Below are positions 36,779-45,673 of a stretch of 64,000 nucleotides of DNA, one piece after another (the first letter of the stretch is position 1; every line of letters starts with the position of its first letter). Made by a program: the position numbers and the translations under genes. A model generated the notes under the pieces. It had not been told where the DNA came from and ran no database searches. It saw only the letters and a program-made list of their open reading frames with translations. Source of the stretch: Corynebacterium vitaeruminis DSM 20294 (GTDB lineage: Bacteria; Actinomycetota; Actinomycetes; Mycobacteriales; Mycobacteriaceae); contig NZ_CP004353.1 in the NCBI RefSeq assembly GCF_000550805.1, forward strand, positions 992,001 to 1,056,000, given 5' to 3'.

Positions 36779-37287
36779 GAGCCCTCGACCACGTCCCCGT
36801 GGACTCGGCGCACCTTGTTGAGCAGCGCCTTCAGCTGCTCCAGCTCCGCCGCGTCGAGGCCAAGCGCCTGGAAATACCGGTTGAGCTCCGGGGTCGCGGC
36901 GGACACCAGCGCGATGCCCTGGTCGGTGATGGAGACGAGCGTGCCGCGCCCGTCCTTGGGATCTGGGCGGCGCTCCACCAGACCGGACTTCTCCAGCTGC
37001 GCCACCGAGTGCGTGACCGAGGCCGCGGGCAGGTGCAGGCGCGCGCTGGCCTTGGTCATGGGCATCGCCCCCGAGCGCGAGAACATCAGCACCGCCAGCA
37101 GCTCGTAGCGCGGGAAGCTGATGCCAAACGGCTTCAGGAACTCCTCGGCCCGCTGCCGCATGAGCTGCGCGCTGCGGATGACGGAGGTCAGGGCCTCGAC
37201 GCCCGGCGCGGCCTCGGGCCAGCCGAAGGCCTCCCAATTGCGCCGGGCTTCGGCGGTGGTGTCGATGGTTAGTCGGGTCAAGGGCAA
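36775..37287 (-). CDS. MarR-family regulator
   Basis: 170 residues. The winged helix is seen in the segment FPRYELLAVLMFSRSGAMPMTKASARLHLPAASVTHSVAQLEKSGLVERRPDPKDGRGTLVSITDQG, with the DGR wing loop. It follows the acyl-CoA synthetase by 42 nt on the same strand. GGAA-N3-TTCC at 37316-37326 in that gap is a small inverted repeat that could be a binding site, though weak. MarR proteins next to CoA-ligase genes often sense an aromatic or fatty acyl-CoA (family knowledge). Confidence 0.88.
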   Translation of the reverse strand: MPLTRLTIDTTAEARRNWEAFGWPEAAPGVEALTSVIRSAQLMRQRAEEFLKPFGISFPRYELLAVLMFSRSGAMPMTKASARLHLPAASVTHSVAQLEKSGLVERRPDPKDGRGTLVSITDQGIALVSAATPELNRYFQALGLDAAELEQLKALLNKVRRVHGDVVEGS

Positions 37288-37329
37288 GGGGTCTCCACGG
37301 GAATTTCTTAAAGGGGGAACTATTCCAAG

Positions 37330-39069
37330 TTAGCCCTTGAGCGACGGGAAGTCCGCATCCGAGTACTCGGTGCTCGCGGTGGTCGCGCCCTCGTCGGCGG
37401 CGTGGATCTCCTTCTCGCGCTTGCGCAGGTCCACGCGGCGGATCTTGCCCGAGACCGTCTTCGGGAGCTCGTAGAACTCCAGGCGGCGGATGCGCTTGTA
37501 CGGGGCCAGGCCGTCGCGGCAGTGCTTGAGGATCGCCTCGGCGACCTCGGCGTTGGGCTCGTAGCCCGGCGCCAGCGCGACGTAGGCCTTGGGCACCGCC
37601 AGGCGGATGGGGTCCGGCGACGGCACGACGGCGACCTCGGCGACCGCCGCGTGCTCGATGACCACGGACTCGAGCTCGAACGGGGACAGGCGGTAGTCGG
37701 AGGCCTTGAACACGTCGTCGGCGCGGCCGATGTAGAAGATGTAGCCGTCCGCGTCGCGCTCGGCGGTGTCGCCGGTGTGGTAGTAGCCGTCGCGGAAGAC
37801 CTCGGCGTTCTTGTCCGGGTCGCCGAAGTAGCCGGGGGTGAGCCCCACCGGGCGCGGGTCGATCTTCAGGCAGATCTCGCCGTGGTCGCCGATCTCGTCG
37901 GTGGCCGGGTCGATGAGCACGACCTCCATGCCCGGCAGCGGGCGGCCCATGGAGCCCGGCTTGACCAGCTGGCCCGGGGTGTTGGCCACCTGAAGGGTGG
38001 TCTCGGTCTGGCCGAAGCCGTCGCGGACGGAGGTCTTCCAGGCCTTCTCAATGGTGGAGATGAGCTCTGGGTTGAGCGGCTCGCCGGCGGCGACGAGCTT
38101 CTTCGGCGGGTTCTTCATCCGGCCGAGATCCGCCTGGACGAGCATGCGCCACACGGTCGGCGGGGCGCAGAAGCTGGTGACCGCCTCCTCGTCCATCTTG
38201 TCCATAAGCGCCGCGGCGTCGAAGCGGGTGTAGTTGTACAGGAACACGGTCGCTCCCGCGATCCACGGCGCGAAGAAGTTCGACCACGCGTGCTTGGCCC
38301 AGCCCGGGGCGGCCACGTTGAGGTGCACGTCGCCCGGCTGGAGGCCGATCCAGTACATGGTGGTCAGGTGGCCGACGGGGTAGGAGGTGTGGGTGTGCTC
38401 GACCAGCTTCGCCTTGGAGGTGGTGCCGGAGGTGAAGTAGAGCAGCAGGGTCTCGTCCGCAGGGGTCTCCTGGGTCGGGGTGAACTCCTCGGAGGCGGAG
38501 TAGGAGTCGCTGTAGCGCAGGGTCGGGTGCGCCGTCTGCGCGTCCGGCTCGTCGCCGACCTGGATCATGGTGAACTCGCCGGTCACCTCTTGGAACTTCT
38601 CGGCGTCCTCGGCGTTGGCCACGACCCAGGAGATGCCCGCGCGCTCGGTGCGGTCCTGGAGGTCGGCGCCGCCGAGCATCGCGGTGGCGGGGTTGAGGAC
38701 GAAGCCGGCCTTGATGCAGGCGAGCATGCACTCCCACAGCTCGACCTGGTTGTTGAGCATGAGCATCACGCGGTCGCCGCGCTGCACGCCCTTATCGATG
38801 AGCCAGTTGGCCAGCTGGTTGGAGCGGCGGGAGAGCTTGGCGAAGGTGCGGCGGGTGCTGGTGCCGTCGATCTCGCAGATGACCAGCGCCTCGCGATCCT
38901 TGGAGGCCTCGTCGGTGGCCAGGTGGTCGAACCAGTCGAGGGCGAAGTTGAAGTGCTCGAAGCGGGGCCACTCGAAGCCTGCGCGGGCCGCCTCGTAGTC
39001 GGTCTGGTTGCGCACGAGGAAGTCGCGCGCCTGGGCGAACTGCTCAGCAACAGTCGTGGTGGTGGACAT
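37330..39069 (-). CDS. AMP-forming acyl-CoA synthetase, medium-chain/butyrate type
   Basis: 579 residues. ANL superfamily motifs: the P-loop YFTSGTTSKAKLVEHTH, the GFGQTET signature near 330, the YHTGDTAERDADGYIFYIGRADDVFK hinge, and the catalytic Lys in PKTVSGKIRR. The pattern HFNFALDWFDHLA and GDVHLNVAAPGWAKHAWSNFFAPW resembles the MACS/ACSM branch that activates medium-chain or branched fatty acids. Start 39069 is preceded by GGAGGAAA. The catalytic Lys is the site regulated by acetylation in related enzymes, relevant to the PatA/AcuC pair nearby. Confidence 0.92.
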   Translation of the reverse strand: MSTTTTVAEQFAQARDFLVRNQTDYEAARAGFEWPRFEHFNFALDWFDHLATDEASKDREALVICEIDGTSTRRTFAKLSRRSNQLANWLIDKGVQRGDRVMLMLNNQVELWECMLACIKAGFVLNPATAMLGGADLQDRTERAGISWVVANAEDAEKFQEVTGEFTMIQVGDEPDAQTAHPTLRYSDSYSASEEFTPTQETPADETLLLYFTSGTTSKAKLVEHTHTSYPVGHLTTMYWIGLQPGDVHLNVAAPGWAKHAWSNFFAPWIAGATVFLYNYTRFDAAALMDKMDEEAVTSFCAPPTVWRMLVQADLGRMKNPPKKLVAAGEPLNPELISTIEKAWKTSVRDGFGQTETTLQVANTPGQLVKPGSMGRPLPGMEVVLIDPATDEIGDHGEICLKIDPRPVGLTPGYFGDPDKNAEVFRDGYYHTGDTAERDADGYIFYIGRADDVFKASDYRLSPFELESVVIEHAAVAEVAVVPSPDPIRLAVPKAYVALAPGYEPNAEVAEAILKHCRDGLAPYKRIRRLEFYELPKTVSGKIRRVDLRKREKEIHAADEGATTASTEYSDADFPSLKG

Positions 39070-39218
39070 CTTTTCCTCCAAGAATCCGATAAATGTGGTG
39101 GTGTAGCTCAGGTTTTCCAATAAATGTGACCTGCGTCCCACTTACAATACTTGCAAGTTGAAATAAATGCGAGGGATTGGAGGAAAAAATGTGATCTGGG
39201 CCATGTGGCGGGGGTAAC
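39070..39218. promoter_or_regulatory. Upstream region of the acyl-CoA synthetase operon
   Basis: 149 nt, AT-richer than the surroundings. It includes the palindrome ACTTGCAAGT (39149-39158) and spaced half-sites TTACA/TTGCA on the plus strand; on the minus strand TATTGT near 39148 could serve as -10. No copy of GTACGAT-N10-ATCGTAC occurs here. Confidence 0.4.
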
Positions 39219-39788
39219 TTAGGCTACGATCCCACCGAGGATGAGCGAGCCCAGCTCCTTGTAGGCCAGGTGGGCGTCGGAGACCGATTCGTAGTCGCCC
39301 TGCTGGATGTGCTCGAGGCTATGTCCCACGATCGCGGCCACGAGCGGGGCGTTGAGCGGGCGGAAATCCCCGCGCTCCATCCCGCGGGCGATGAGCTCGG
39401 TGATCTTCTCCGTCGCCGCCTTCGTGTTGGTCTCGTAGATCTCCCTGCCGATCGCGGTGCTTGCCAGGTCCGACATAAACGCAGGTGACGCGGGCTCGAG
39501 CGCGGTGGTGATGGCGTCGAAGTAGTCCCGGATGCAGGCCTGCGGGGTCTTGGCGGGGGTGATCGTCAGCTCCGTGCGGCGGGTGACCTCCTTGAAGAAG
39601 CTCACGAGTATCCGCCGCACGATGGCCTCCTTGCTCCGGCCGAGGGCATAAATGGTCGACTTGGAGCAGTGATAGTCCCTCGTGGCCTTGTCGATGGTGA
39701 AGTCGGCGAAGCCGTGGGCGAGGAAGTCGGAGAGGATCTGATTAAAGAGCGTTCGCTGCCGGGGGCTCAATGTGGATGAGGTAGTCAT
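39219..39788 (-). CDS. TetR-family regulator of acyl-CoA catabolism
   Basis: 189 residues. The helix-turn-helix reads FADFTIDKATRDYHCSKSTIYALGRSKEAIVRRILVSFFKEV; the DYHCSKSTIYAL variant is an unusual recognition helix. It is divergent from the acyl-CoA dehydrogenase and a GTACGAT-N10-ATCGTAC palindrome lies between them, so it is the probable owner of that operator. Start 39788 (MTTSSTLSPRQ) is chosen because the longer frame to 39845 runs into the operator; the ribosome-binding site is weak either way. Effector probably an acyl-CoA (inference). Confidence 0.87.
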   Translation of the reverse strand: MTTSSTLSPRQRTLFNQILSDFLAHGFADFTIDKATRDYHCSKSTIYALGRSKEAIVRRILVSFFKEVTRRTELTITPAKTPQACIRDYFDAITTALEPASPAFMSDLASTAIGREIYETNTKAATEKITELIARGMERGDFRPLNAPLVAAIVGHSLEHIQQGDYESVSDAHLAYKELGSLILGGIVA

Positions 39789-39832
39789 GGGGGGATTTTC
39801 CGGAAAAGTAGTGACGGGTGTCATAGTTGCCT

Positions 39833-39856
39833 GTACGATATGCAATTAAATCGTAC
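39833..39856. promoter_or_regulatory. TetR-type operator, copy 2 (between tetR and acyl-CoA dehydrogenase)
   Basis: GTACGAT (39833-39839), 10-nt spacer ATGCAATTAA, ATCGTAC (39850-39856); arms extend to nine bases (CTGTACGAT / ATCGTACAG). Only 2 of 24 positions differ from copy 1 at 31208-31231. Confidence 0.85.
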
Positions 39857-39886
39857 AGTTTGCCGCTCTGTAAAGGAGTAACAGCC

Positions 39887-41086
39887 ATGCCACCCATCCT
39901 AGATTCCACCCTCGTCCAGCTCGAGAACGTCCCCTTCCCGCACGCGGACATCCTCGGCGTCGCCGACCGCCTCACCGATGAGGAGCAGGCGAAGCTGCAG
40001 GAGATCCACACCTTCCTCCAGACGGAGGTCCGCCCCGTCGTCGGCGAGTACTGGGACCGCGAGGAGTTCCCCTTCGACCTTCTGCCCAAGCTCGCCGCCC
40101 ACGGCCTGGGCGAGCTGGAGTTCTCCGGCTTCTCCCGCCTCTACCGCGGCCTCGTCTACGCCGAGGTCACCCGCGCCGACGTGTCCCTGTCCGCCCTCGT
40201 GGGCATCCACAACGAGCTGGTCCTCCAGCTCATCAACGACCTCGGCTCCGACGAGCAGCGCGCGACCTGGCTCGACGGCCTGCGCGTGTTCGAGAAAGTC
40301 GGCTGCTTCGCGCTCACCGAGCCCGACCACGGCTCCGACATCGCGGGCGGCCTGGCCACCACCGCCACCAAGACCGAGAACGGCTGGGTCATCAACGGCG
40401 AGAAGCGTTGGATCGGCGGCGGCACCTTCGCCGACTTCGCCATCGTGTTCGCCCGCGATGTCGCGGACAACGAGGTCAAGGGGTTCATCGTGGAGCTCGA
40501 CCGTGAGGGCGTCGACAAGCGAAAAATCGATCGAAAGATGGGCCTGCGCGTCATGCAGAACGCGGACCTCAGCTTCGACAACGTGGAGATCCCCGAGGGC
40601 AACCTCATCCCGGGCGCGGCGAGCTTCAAGGCCGTGAACATCTACCTGAAGAACTCGCGCGCGTGGGTGGGCTGGCAGGGCGCCGGCATCCAGCTCGGCA
40701 TCTTCGACAAGGCCCGCGAGTACGCGCTCGCCCGCGAGCAGTTCGGCAAGCCCATCGCGAAGTTCCAGCTCATCCAGGAGGCGCTGTCCCGCATCCTCGG
40801 CAACGCCTCCGCCTCGCTGGCCATGATGGCGCAGGTGGCGTGGGTGCAGGAGCAGGGCAAGCTCGAGATGCCGTACGCGGCGCTGGCCAAGGCCACCACC
40901 ACCCGCCTGGCCCGCGAGTCCGCCGCGGCCGGCCGCAACATTGGCGGCGGCAACGGCATCCTCACCCAGTACGACCTGTCCAAGCTCATGTCGGACGCCG
41001 AGATCCTCTTCACCTACGAGGGGACCTACGACATCAACTCGCTCATCGTCGGCCGCGCCATCACCGGCCAGTCCGCCTTCGCCTAA
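39887..41086 (+). CDS. Acyl-CoA dehydrogenase, glutaryl-CoA-dehydrogenase-like
   Basis: 399 residues, FAD flavoenzyme for the first beta-oxidation step. FALTEPDHGSDIAGGLATTATKTENGWVINGEKRWIGGG and the C-terminal TYEGTYDINSLIVGRAITGQSAF (catalytic Glu in YEGTYDI) align with the GCDH/ACOX4 branch rather than long-chain enzymes. Start 39887 follows AAAGGAGTAACAGCC; an in-frame ATG at 39827 is inside the operator region. The SDR dehydrogenase begins 13 nt downstream, forming a two-gene transcription unit under the palindrome. Confidence 0.92.
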   Translation: MPPILDSTLVQLENVPFPHADILGVADRLTDEEQAKLQEIHTFLQTEVRPVVGEYWDREEFPFDLLPKLAAHGLGELEFSGFSRLYRGLVYAEVTRADVSLSALVGIHNELVLQLINDLGSDEQRATWLDGLRVFEKVGCFALTEPDHGSDIAGGLATTATKTENGWVINGEKRWIGGGTFADFAIVFARDVADNEVKGFIVELDREGVDKRKIDRKMGLRVMQNADLSFDNVEIPEGNLIPGAASFKAVNIYLKNSRAWVGWQGAGIQLGIFDKAREYALAREQFGKPIAKFQLIQEALSRILGNASASLAMMAQVAWVQEQGKLEMPYAALAKATTTRLARESAAAGRNIGGGNGILTQYDLSKLMSDAEILFTYEGTYDINSLIVGRAITGQSAFA

Positions 41087-41099
41087 AAGGAAAACCAGC

Positions 41100-41852
41100 A
41101 TGATTCTTGATTCCAGCATCTCCGCCGTCGTCACCGGCGGCGCCTCCGGCCTCGGCGCGGCCACCGCCGCCCACCTCGCGGGCCTCGGCGTCAATGTCCT
41201 CGCCCTCGACCTCGCCGAGCCTGCGGAGAAGACCGCGGGCGTGACCTACGCCCAGGTCGACGTGACCGACTACGAGCAGGTTGTTGCCGCCGTTGCGCAG
41301 GCCGACGCCATCGCGCCGCTGCGCCTGGTGGTTAACTGCGCGGGCATCTGCCCGTCCCAGCGCATCGTCGGCCGCAAGGGCCCGCACGACCCGGGCCTGT
41401 TCGCCAAGACGATCGCGGTCAACCTCACCGGCACCTTCCACGTGCTCACCGCCGCGGCGGCGGTCATCGCCACCCACGAGCCGGTCGACGCCGACGGCCA
41501 GCGCGGGGTCATCGTCAACACCGCCTCCGTGGCGGCCTTCGAGGGGCAGATCGGACAGGCGGCCTACGCCGCCTCCAAGGGCGGGGTCCACTCGCTCGCG
41601 ATCACCGCCGCCCGCGACCTCGCGGGCCTGGGCATCCGCGTCAACGCGATCGCCCCCGGCATCGTGGAGACGCCCATGATGGCTTCGATCTCCGACGAGT
41701 ACCGCACCGAGCTGGAAAACCTCGTCCAGTTCCCCAAGCGCATGGCGACCCCCGCCGAGTACGCGCAGCTGGTCCAGGCCATCGCCGAGAACAACTACCT
41801 CAACGGCGAGACCATCCGCATCGACGGCGCGCTGCGCATGCCGCCGCGCTAG
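41100..41852 (+). CDS. SDR 3-hydroxyacyl-CoA dehydrogenase (HSD10-like)
   Basis: 250 residues. Classical short-chain dehydrogenase: VVTGGASGLGAATAAHL (NAD-binding), NCAGI, SVAAFEGQIGQAAYAASKGGV with catalytic Ser and YxxxK, and PGIVETPM. The ALDLAEPAEKTAGVTYAQVDVTD pattern resembles human HSD17B10 (2-methyl-3-hydroxyacyl-CoA dehydrogenase of isoleucine breakdown). Start 41100 follows AAAAGGAAAACC. Its stop overlaps the convergent acuC gene by 4 nt. It completes, with dehydrogenase, hydratase and thiolase, a beta-oxidation route. Confidence 0.9.
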   Translation: MILDSSISAVVTGGASGLGAATAAHLAGLGVNVLALDLAEPAEKTAGVTYAQVDVTDYEQVVAAVAQADAIAPLRLVVNCAGICPSQRIVGRKGPHDPGLFAKTIAVNLTGTFHVLTAAAAVIATHEPVDADGQRGVIVNTASVAAFEGQIGQAAYAASKGGVHSLAITAARDLAGLGIRVNAIAPGIVETPMMASISDEYRTELENLVQFPKRMATPAEYAQLVQAIAENNYLNGETIRIDGALRMPPR

Positions 41853-42985
41853 CTAAACGGCTGCAGCCCCCAGCAGGGGAACACCGCCCGGGAGGTCGCG
41901 ATCGTCGGCGCGCAGGACTTGTTCTCGATGATCCGCTCCGGGTGGAAATCGATGGGCGCCTCGAGGTCTCCCAGCGTGCGGCCGGCGTCCATGCGCACCC
42001 GCTTGCTCCACCGGTCGGGCAGCAGCGCCCCGGACTCCAGCTCGGCGCCCGCGACCGTGGCCACCAGCTGCGTCCACGCGCGGGCCACCGAGTCACGGTT
42101 GTACCCGCCGCCGCCGATGGAGACCCATCTGCCCCCGGCGTACTGGTCGGCCCACTTGGCCACGGAGCGGTAGGCCAAGGTCATGGCGTCGATGCTCAGC
42201 TCGAAGTCGGCCAGCGGGTCGCCGCGGTGCGGGTCGGCGCCGTGCTGGGAGACGAGGATCTCCGGCTTGAACTTCCGCAGCAGCGGGGCCACGACCGCGT
42301 GGACCGCCTGCAGCCAGGCCTGATCGCCGCAGTTGCGGTCGAGCGCCACGTTGACCACGGTGCCCAGCGCCTCCGGGCCGCCGATGTCCTTGGGGAACCC
42401 GGTGTAGGGGAACAGGTAGAGCCCAGATTCGTGGATGGAGATCGTCAGCACCCGCGGGTCGTCCCAGAAGGCGGTCTCCACCCCGTCGCCGTGGTGGGCG
42501 TCGAGGTCGAGGTAGACGACGCGCTGGGCGCCCTGGTCGAGCAGCCAGGAGATGGCGATGGCGGCGTCGTTGTAGGTGCAAAAGCCGCTCTGCCGGTGGG
42601 AGAGCGCGTGGTGCAGCCCGCCCGAGAGGTTGATCGCGCGCTTGGTTTTGCCCTCCCACACCGCCTGGGCCGCCGAGGTGGTGGCGGTGGCGATGCGCCC
42701 GGCGACCACCGCGGCCTTCGGCGCGATGGGGTGGTCATGGTCGCCGATGCCGAAGTCGATGTCTGGAACCGGCTTTTTCAGCGCCTCGATGTAGCTATCC
42801 CCGTGGATCCGGCGCACCAGGTCCATGTCGGTGGGCGGCGGCTCGACCACGTCGAAGGAGTCGAGCAGCCCGAAGTGCTCGGACAGTTCCATCGCCAGGC
42901 GCACGCGGTCGGGCCCCATGGGGTGCATGTCGCCGAAGCTGTACTCGAGCAACTCGGCGGTGTGGAACAGCATCGGCTTGGTCAT
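41849..42985 (-). CDS. acuC: Acetoin utilization protein AcuC (class I/II histone deacetylase fold)
   Basis: 378 residues. Zinc-hydrolase motifs in order: GDHDHPIAPKAAVVAGRIATATTSAAQAV, NLSGGLHHALSHRQSGFCTYNDAAIAISWLL, VVYLDLDAHHGDGVETAFW (zinc Asp/His) and SQHGADPHRGDPLADF. In Bacillus, AcuC deacetylates and thereby reactivates acetyl-CoA synthetase. Only one base separates its start from the PatA-like gene upstream, so the two are co-transcribed, and the pair forms a plausible acylation/deacylation module. Confidence 0.93.
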   Translation of the reverse strand: MTKPMLFHTAELLEYSFGDMHPMGPDRVRLAMELSEHFGLLDSFDVVEPPPTDMDLVRRIHGDSYIEALKKPVPDIDFGIGDHDHPIAPKAAVVAGRIATATTSAAQAVWEGKTKRAINLSGGLHHALSHRQSGFCTYNDAAIAISWLLDQGAQRVVYLDLDAHHGDGVETAFWDDPRVLTISIHESGLYLFPYTGFPKDIGGPEALGTVVNVALDRNCGDQAWLQAVHAVVAPLLRKFKPEILVSQHGADPHRGDPLADFELSIDAMTLAYRSVAKWADQYAGGRWVSIGGGGYNRDSVARAWTQLVATVAGAELESGALLPDRWSKRVRMDAGRTLGDLEAPIDFHPERIIENKSCAPTIATSRAVFPCWGLQPFS

Positions 42986-42986
42986 T

Positions 42987-45593
42987 TTAGAGCCTCCTGG
43001 CCAGTCGGTCGCGCGAGGAAGACAACGGCGCCACGGTGATCCGCGCGCCCACGATCGACGTCGAATTCATCCCCGCGATGACCTGGGTCAGCTCGATCTC
43101 CACCAGCTGCGGCAGCTCGTCCTTGAGCTGGGCCAGCCGCATGAGCGCGTCCTCGACGGTGTCTAGGCGCGCGGGCGCCGTACCGCGGTAGCCGCGCAGC
43201 AGCGGCGCGGCGCGCAGGGACTCGATCATGGAGCGGGCGTCGATGCGCCGCAGCGGGGGCGTGCGCCACGCAGCGTCGTGAAGCAAATCGGAAGCGATGC
43301 CGGTGACGCCGCAGGAGATCATGGGGCCGAGCACGGCGTCCTCGATCGCGCGCACGGACAGCGTCGCGCCGGGGTCCATCGTCGGCTGCACCACTGGAAG
43401 CAACGCGAGCACCGAGTCCTCGCCGCGCTCGGCCACGCCCAGCGACTCCGAGAGCCTGCCGAGCGCCTCCCACGCCTGCTGCATCATCGAGCGATCCGCG
43501 ACGTGGCGGATGACCGCGTTGAGCTCGGGGCGCCCGCGCACGACCGGGTGGGTCGACTTGAGCACGACGTTCCAGCCGAACTCCTCCGCCGCCGCGACGG
43601 CCTCCTCGAAGGAAGCCACCGGCTTCCACGGCACGATGGTGATCCCCGCGCACGCGAGAATCTCCGCCGTCTCCTCGTCGGTGGCCGCCCGCCCCTCGGC
43701 CGAACTTTCAAGAATGGCCTCTACCAGGCGCTTTGCCTTGTCGACGTCTATAGTGGCCACCTCATCGTCCGGGTGCGGCCGGGCCCTGCCGCGGCGCTCC
43801 TCGTTGTCCATGATGAGGGCGTAGGCCTCGAGTGCGTCCGCGTAGGTCTCGAACACCGGCAGGTGCGTGGTCTCTAAGGAGTTGCAGTCCGAGATGCTCA
43901 CGCAGGTGGCCATCATCGTGGCACCCTCCTCGCCGGCCAGCGCGTCGAGGGCCTCGATGACCTCGCGGCCGATCGGCTCGTTGATCTCCACCACGCCGGA
44001 GAAGACGAGGTCAAAATCGCCTCGCGCCCGCGCGCTCTCCTCGACGATGCTGTGCACCGGGTCCTCCCCGATGGGGATGATCGTGGGCTCGAACCCGAAG
44101 CGGACCGCCGACTGGGCCATCTGCCCGGACAGTCCCGCGGAGTTGCTGATGATGGCCACGCGCTTGCCCGCGGGGATGGGCTGCATGGACAAAAGCGCCG
44201 CGATATCGTACATGGTGTCGCGGCGGGTGACCACGATGGCGCCGGTCTGGCGGATCACCTCGTCGATCGCGTTCGCCGGGGCGTGGGGGAGCGATTCCAG
44301 GTCGTGGTGCTGCGCGGACTGCAGGGCGCGCGAGGGGAGGAACACCACCACGTTCTTCTCGAGGGCGAGCCGTCGCAGCACCCGGAAGAACTTGCGCGGG
44401 TTGCCGATGGTGTCGAGCGAGAGCAAGCAGATGTCGGTTGCCGGGTCCTGCGCCCAGAACTGGATGACGTCGTTGCCGGTCACGTCGGCGTAGGAGCCCG
44501 AGGCGATGAAGGAGGAGATCCCGCAGCCGCGCTTGATCGCGTGGGAGAGCACGAGCGTGGCCACGCCCGCGGTCTGCGTGTACAGCCCCACCTTGCCGGC
44601 CCGGGGCATGCTCGCCGGGGAGGCGTTGAGCCCCTCCGCGGTGTTGATCACGCCGAGCGCCGCGGGGCCCAGCACCCGCATCCCCAGCGAGCGGGCGCGC
44701 TCGAGGAACCGCTGCGATTCCTCCTGGGAGATCGACGGGTTATGCCCCTGCGCGAGGACCAGGATGCCCGAGGCGTTCTTCTCCGCTGCGACCTGGACCA
44801 GCTCGTCGAAGGTCTCCGAGTCGTGGTCGACGACGACGAGGTCGACCGTGCCGGGGATCGAACGCAGAAGGTCGGGCGCCTTGTCCGCGCCCTTGTGCGT
44901 GAGCACGTGTAGCTGGCCCTGGTACCCGCCGGAGACGATCGACGAGGTGATCCGGGAGACCGAGCCGACCTCGCCCACCACCGCGACCGAGCCCGGGTTG
45001 AGCAGCCTGCGGATGGAGCTCGCCTCGGCCTGCAGCTCGCGGCGCTCCATCACCTCGCGGGACTGCTTGGTGGGGTCGAGCGAGAAGTCCACGACGATGA
45101 AGCCGTCCTCCAGCTCCGGCTTGACCTGGTAGCCAGCACGGACGAAGACCTGTACCATCGAGCGGTTCTCGGTGAGCACCTCGGCGAAGAAGCGCTGGAT
45201 GCCGCACTCGCGGCCGATCTGGGCCAGGTGCTCCAGGAGGATGTTGCCCACCCCGCGGCCGTGGTGGGAGTCCTGGACGAGGAAGGAGACATCCGCCACC
45301 CGCGCCGGGGCGAACTGCTCGGCGATGGCGAAGCGCGCGGTGGCCACGATGTTCTCGCGCTCGACGAGCACGATGGTGACGGTGTCGCGCTCGTCGGAGG
45401 TGGTCCAGGCGTCGAGCTCGGCCTCGCTCAGGTCGGGGTGGGCGCTAAAAAACCGCAGGTACTTGGACTTCGGCGAGACGCGGTCGTAGAAGTCGACGAT
45501 CGCCTCGCGGTCCTCCGGGCGCACCTGGCGCAGCGTGGCGATGCCGCCGTCGTTGAGCACGACGTCCGCTTCCCACTTCGACGGATGGAGCAT
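42987..45593 (-). CDS. PatA-like protein acyltransferase fused to an acyl-CoA ligase (ADP-forming type) module
   Basis: 868 residues. The N-terminal GNAT domain (about 1-165) has the acyl-CoA loop VQDSHHGRGVGNILLEHL. Then comes a CoA-binding Rossmann domain (GSVAVVGEVGS at about 200), ligase-CoA segments, and a C-terminal ATP-grasp region (about 640-868). The order GNAT-ligase is the reverse of enterobacterial PatZ and matches the N-terminal GNAT type reported in Streptomyces. The ligase phosphohistidine motif SHTG is not evident at its expected place (LPHAPAN), so the ligase half is probably regulatory. Such enzymes acylate and inactivate acyl-CoA synthetases. Confidence 0.87.
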   Translation of the reverse strand: MLHPSKWEADVVLNDGGIATLRQVRPEDREAIVDFYDRVSPKSKYLRFFSAHPDLSEAELDAWTTSDERDTVTIVLVERENIVATARFAIAEQFAPARVADVSFLVQDSHHGRGVGNILLEHLAQIGRECGIQRFFAEVLTENRSMVQVFVRAGYQVKPELEDGFIVVDFSLDPTKQSREVMERRELQAEASSIRRLLNPGSVAVVGEVGSVSRITSSIVSGGYQGQLHVLTHKGADKAPDLLRSIPGTVDLVVVDHDSETFDELVQVAAEKNASGILVLAQGHNPSISQEESQRFLERARSLGMRVLGPAALGVINTAEGLNASPASMPRAGKVGLYTQTAGVATLVLSHAIKRGCGISSFIASGSYADVTGNDVIQFWAQDPATDICLLSLDTIGNPRKFFRVLRRLALEKNVVVFLPSRALQSAQHHDLESLPHAPANAIDEVIRQTGAIVVTRRDTMYDIAALLSMQPIPAGKRVAIISNSAGLSGQMAQSAVRFGFEPTIIPIGEDPVHSIVEESARARGDFDLVFSGVVEINEPIGREVIEALDALAGEEGATMMATCVSISDCNSLETTHLPVFETYADALEAYALIMDNEERRGRARPHPDDEVATIDVDKAKRLVEAILESSAEGRAATDEETAEILACAGITIVPWKPVASFEEAVAAAEEFGWNVVLKSTHPVVRGRPELNAVIRHVADRSMMQQAWEALGRLSESLGVAERGEDSVLALLPVVQPTMDPGATLSVRAIEDAVLGPMISCGVTGIASDLLHDAAWRTPPLRRIDARSMIESLRAAPLLRGYRGTAPARLDTVEDALMRLAQLKDELPQLVEIELTQVIAGMNSTSIVGARITVAPLSSSRDRLARRL

Positions 45594-45673
45594 GGGTCCC
45601 CCTCAGGACGTGGACTGGAATTCACCCCATCCTAATTAAGACCCGCGTCACCCGCTGTGGTTTTCGGGGAAAA

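Noticed and set aside
39176..39200. GGAGGAAAAAATG as a start of a short gene
   Set aside because: The ATG is followed at once by TGA, so nothing is encoded.
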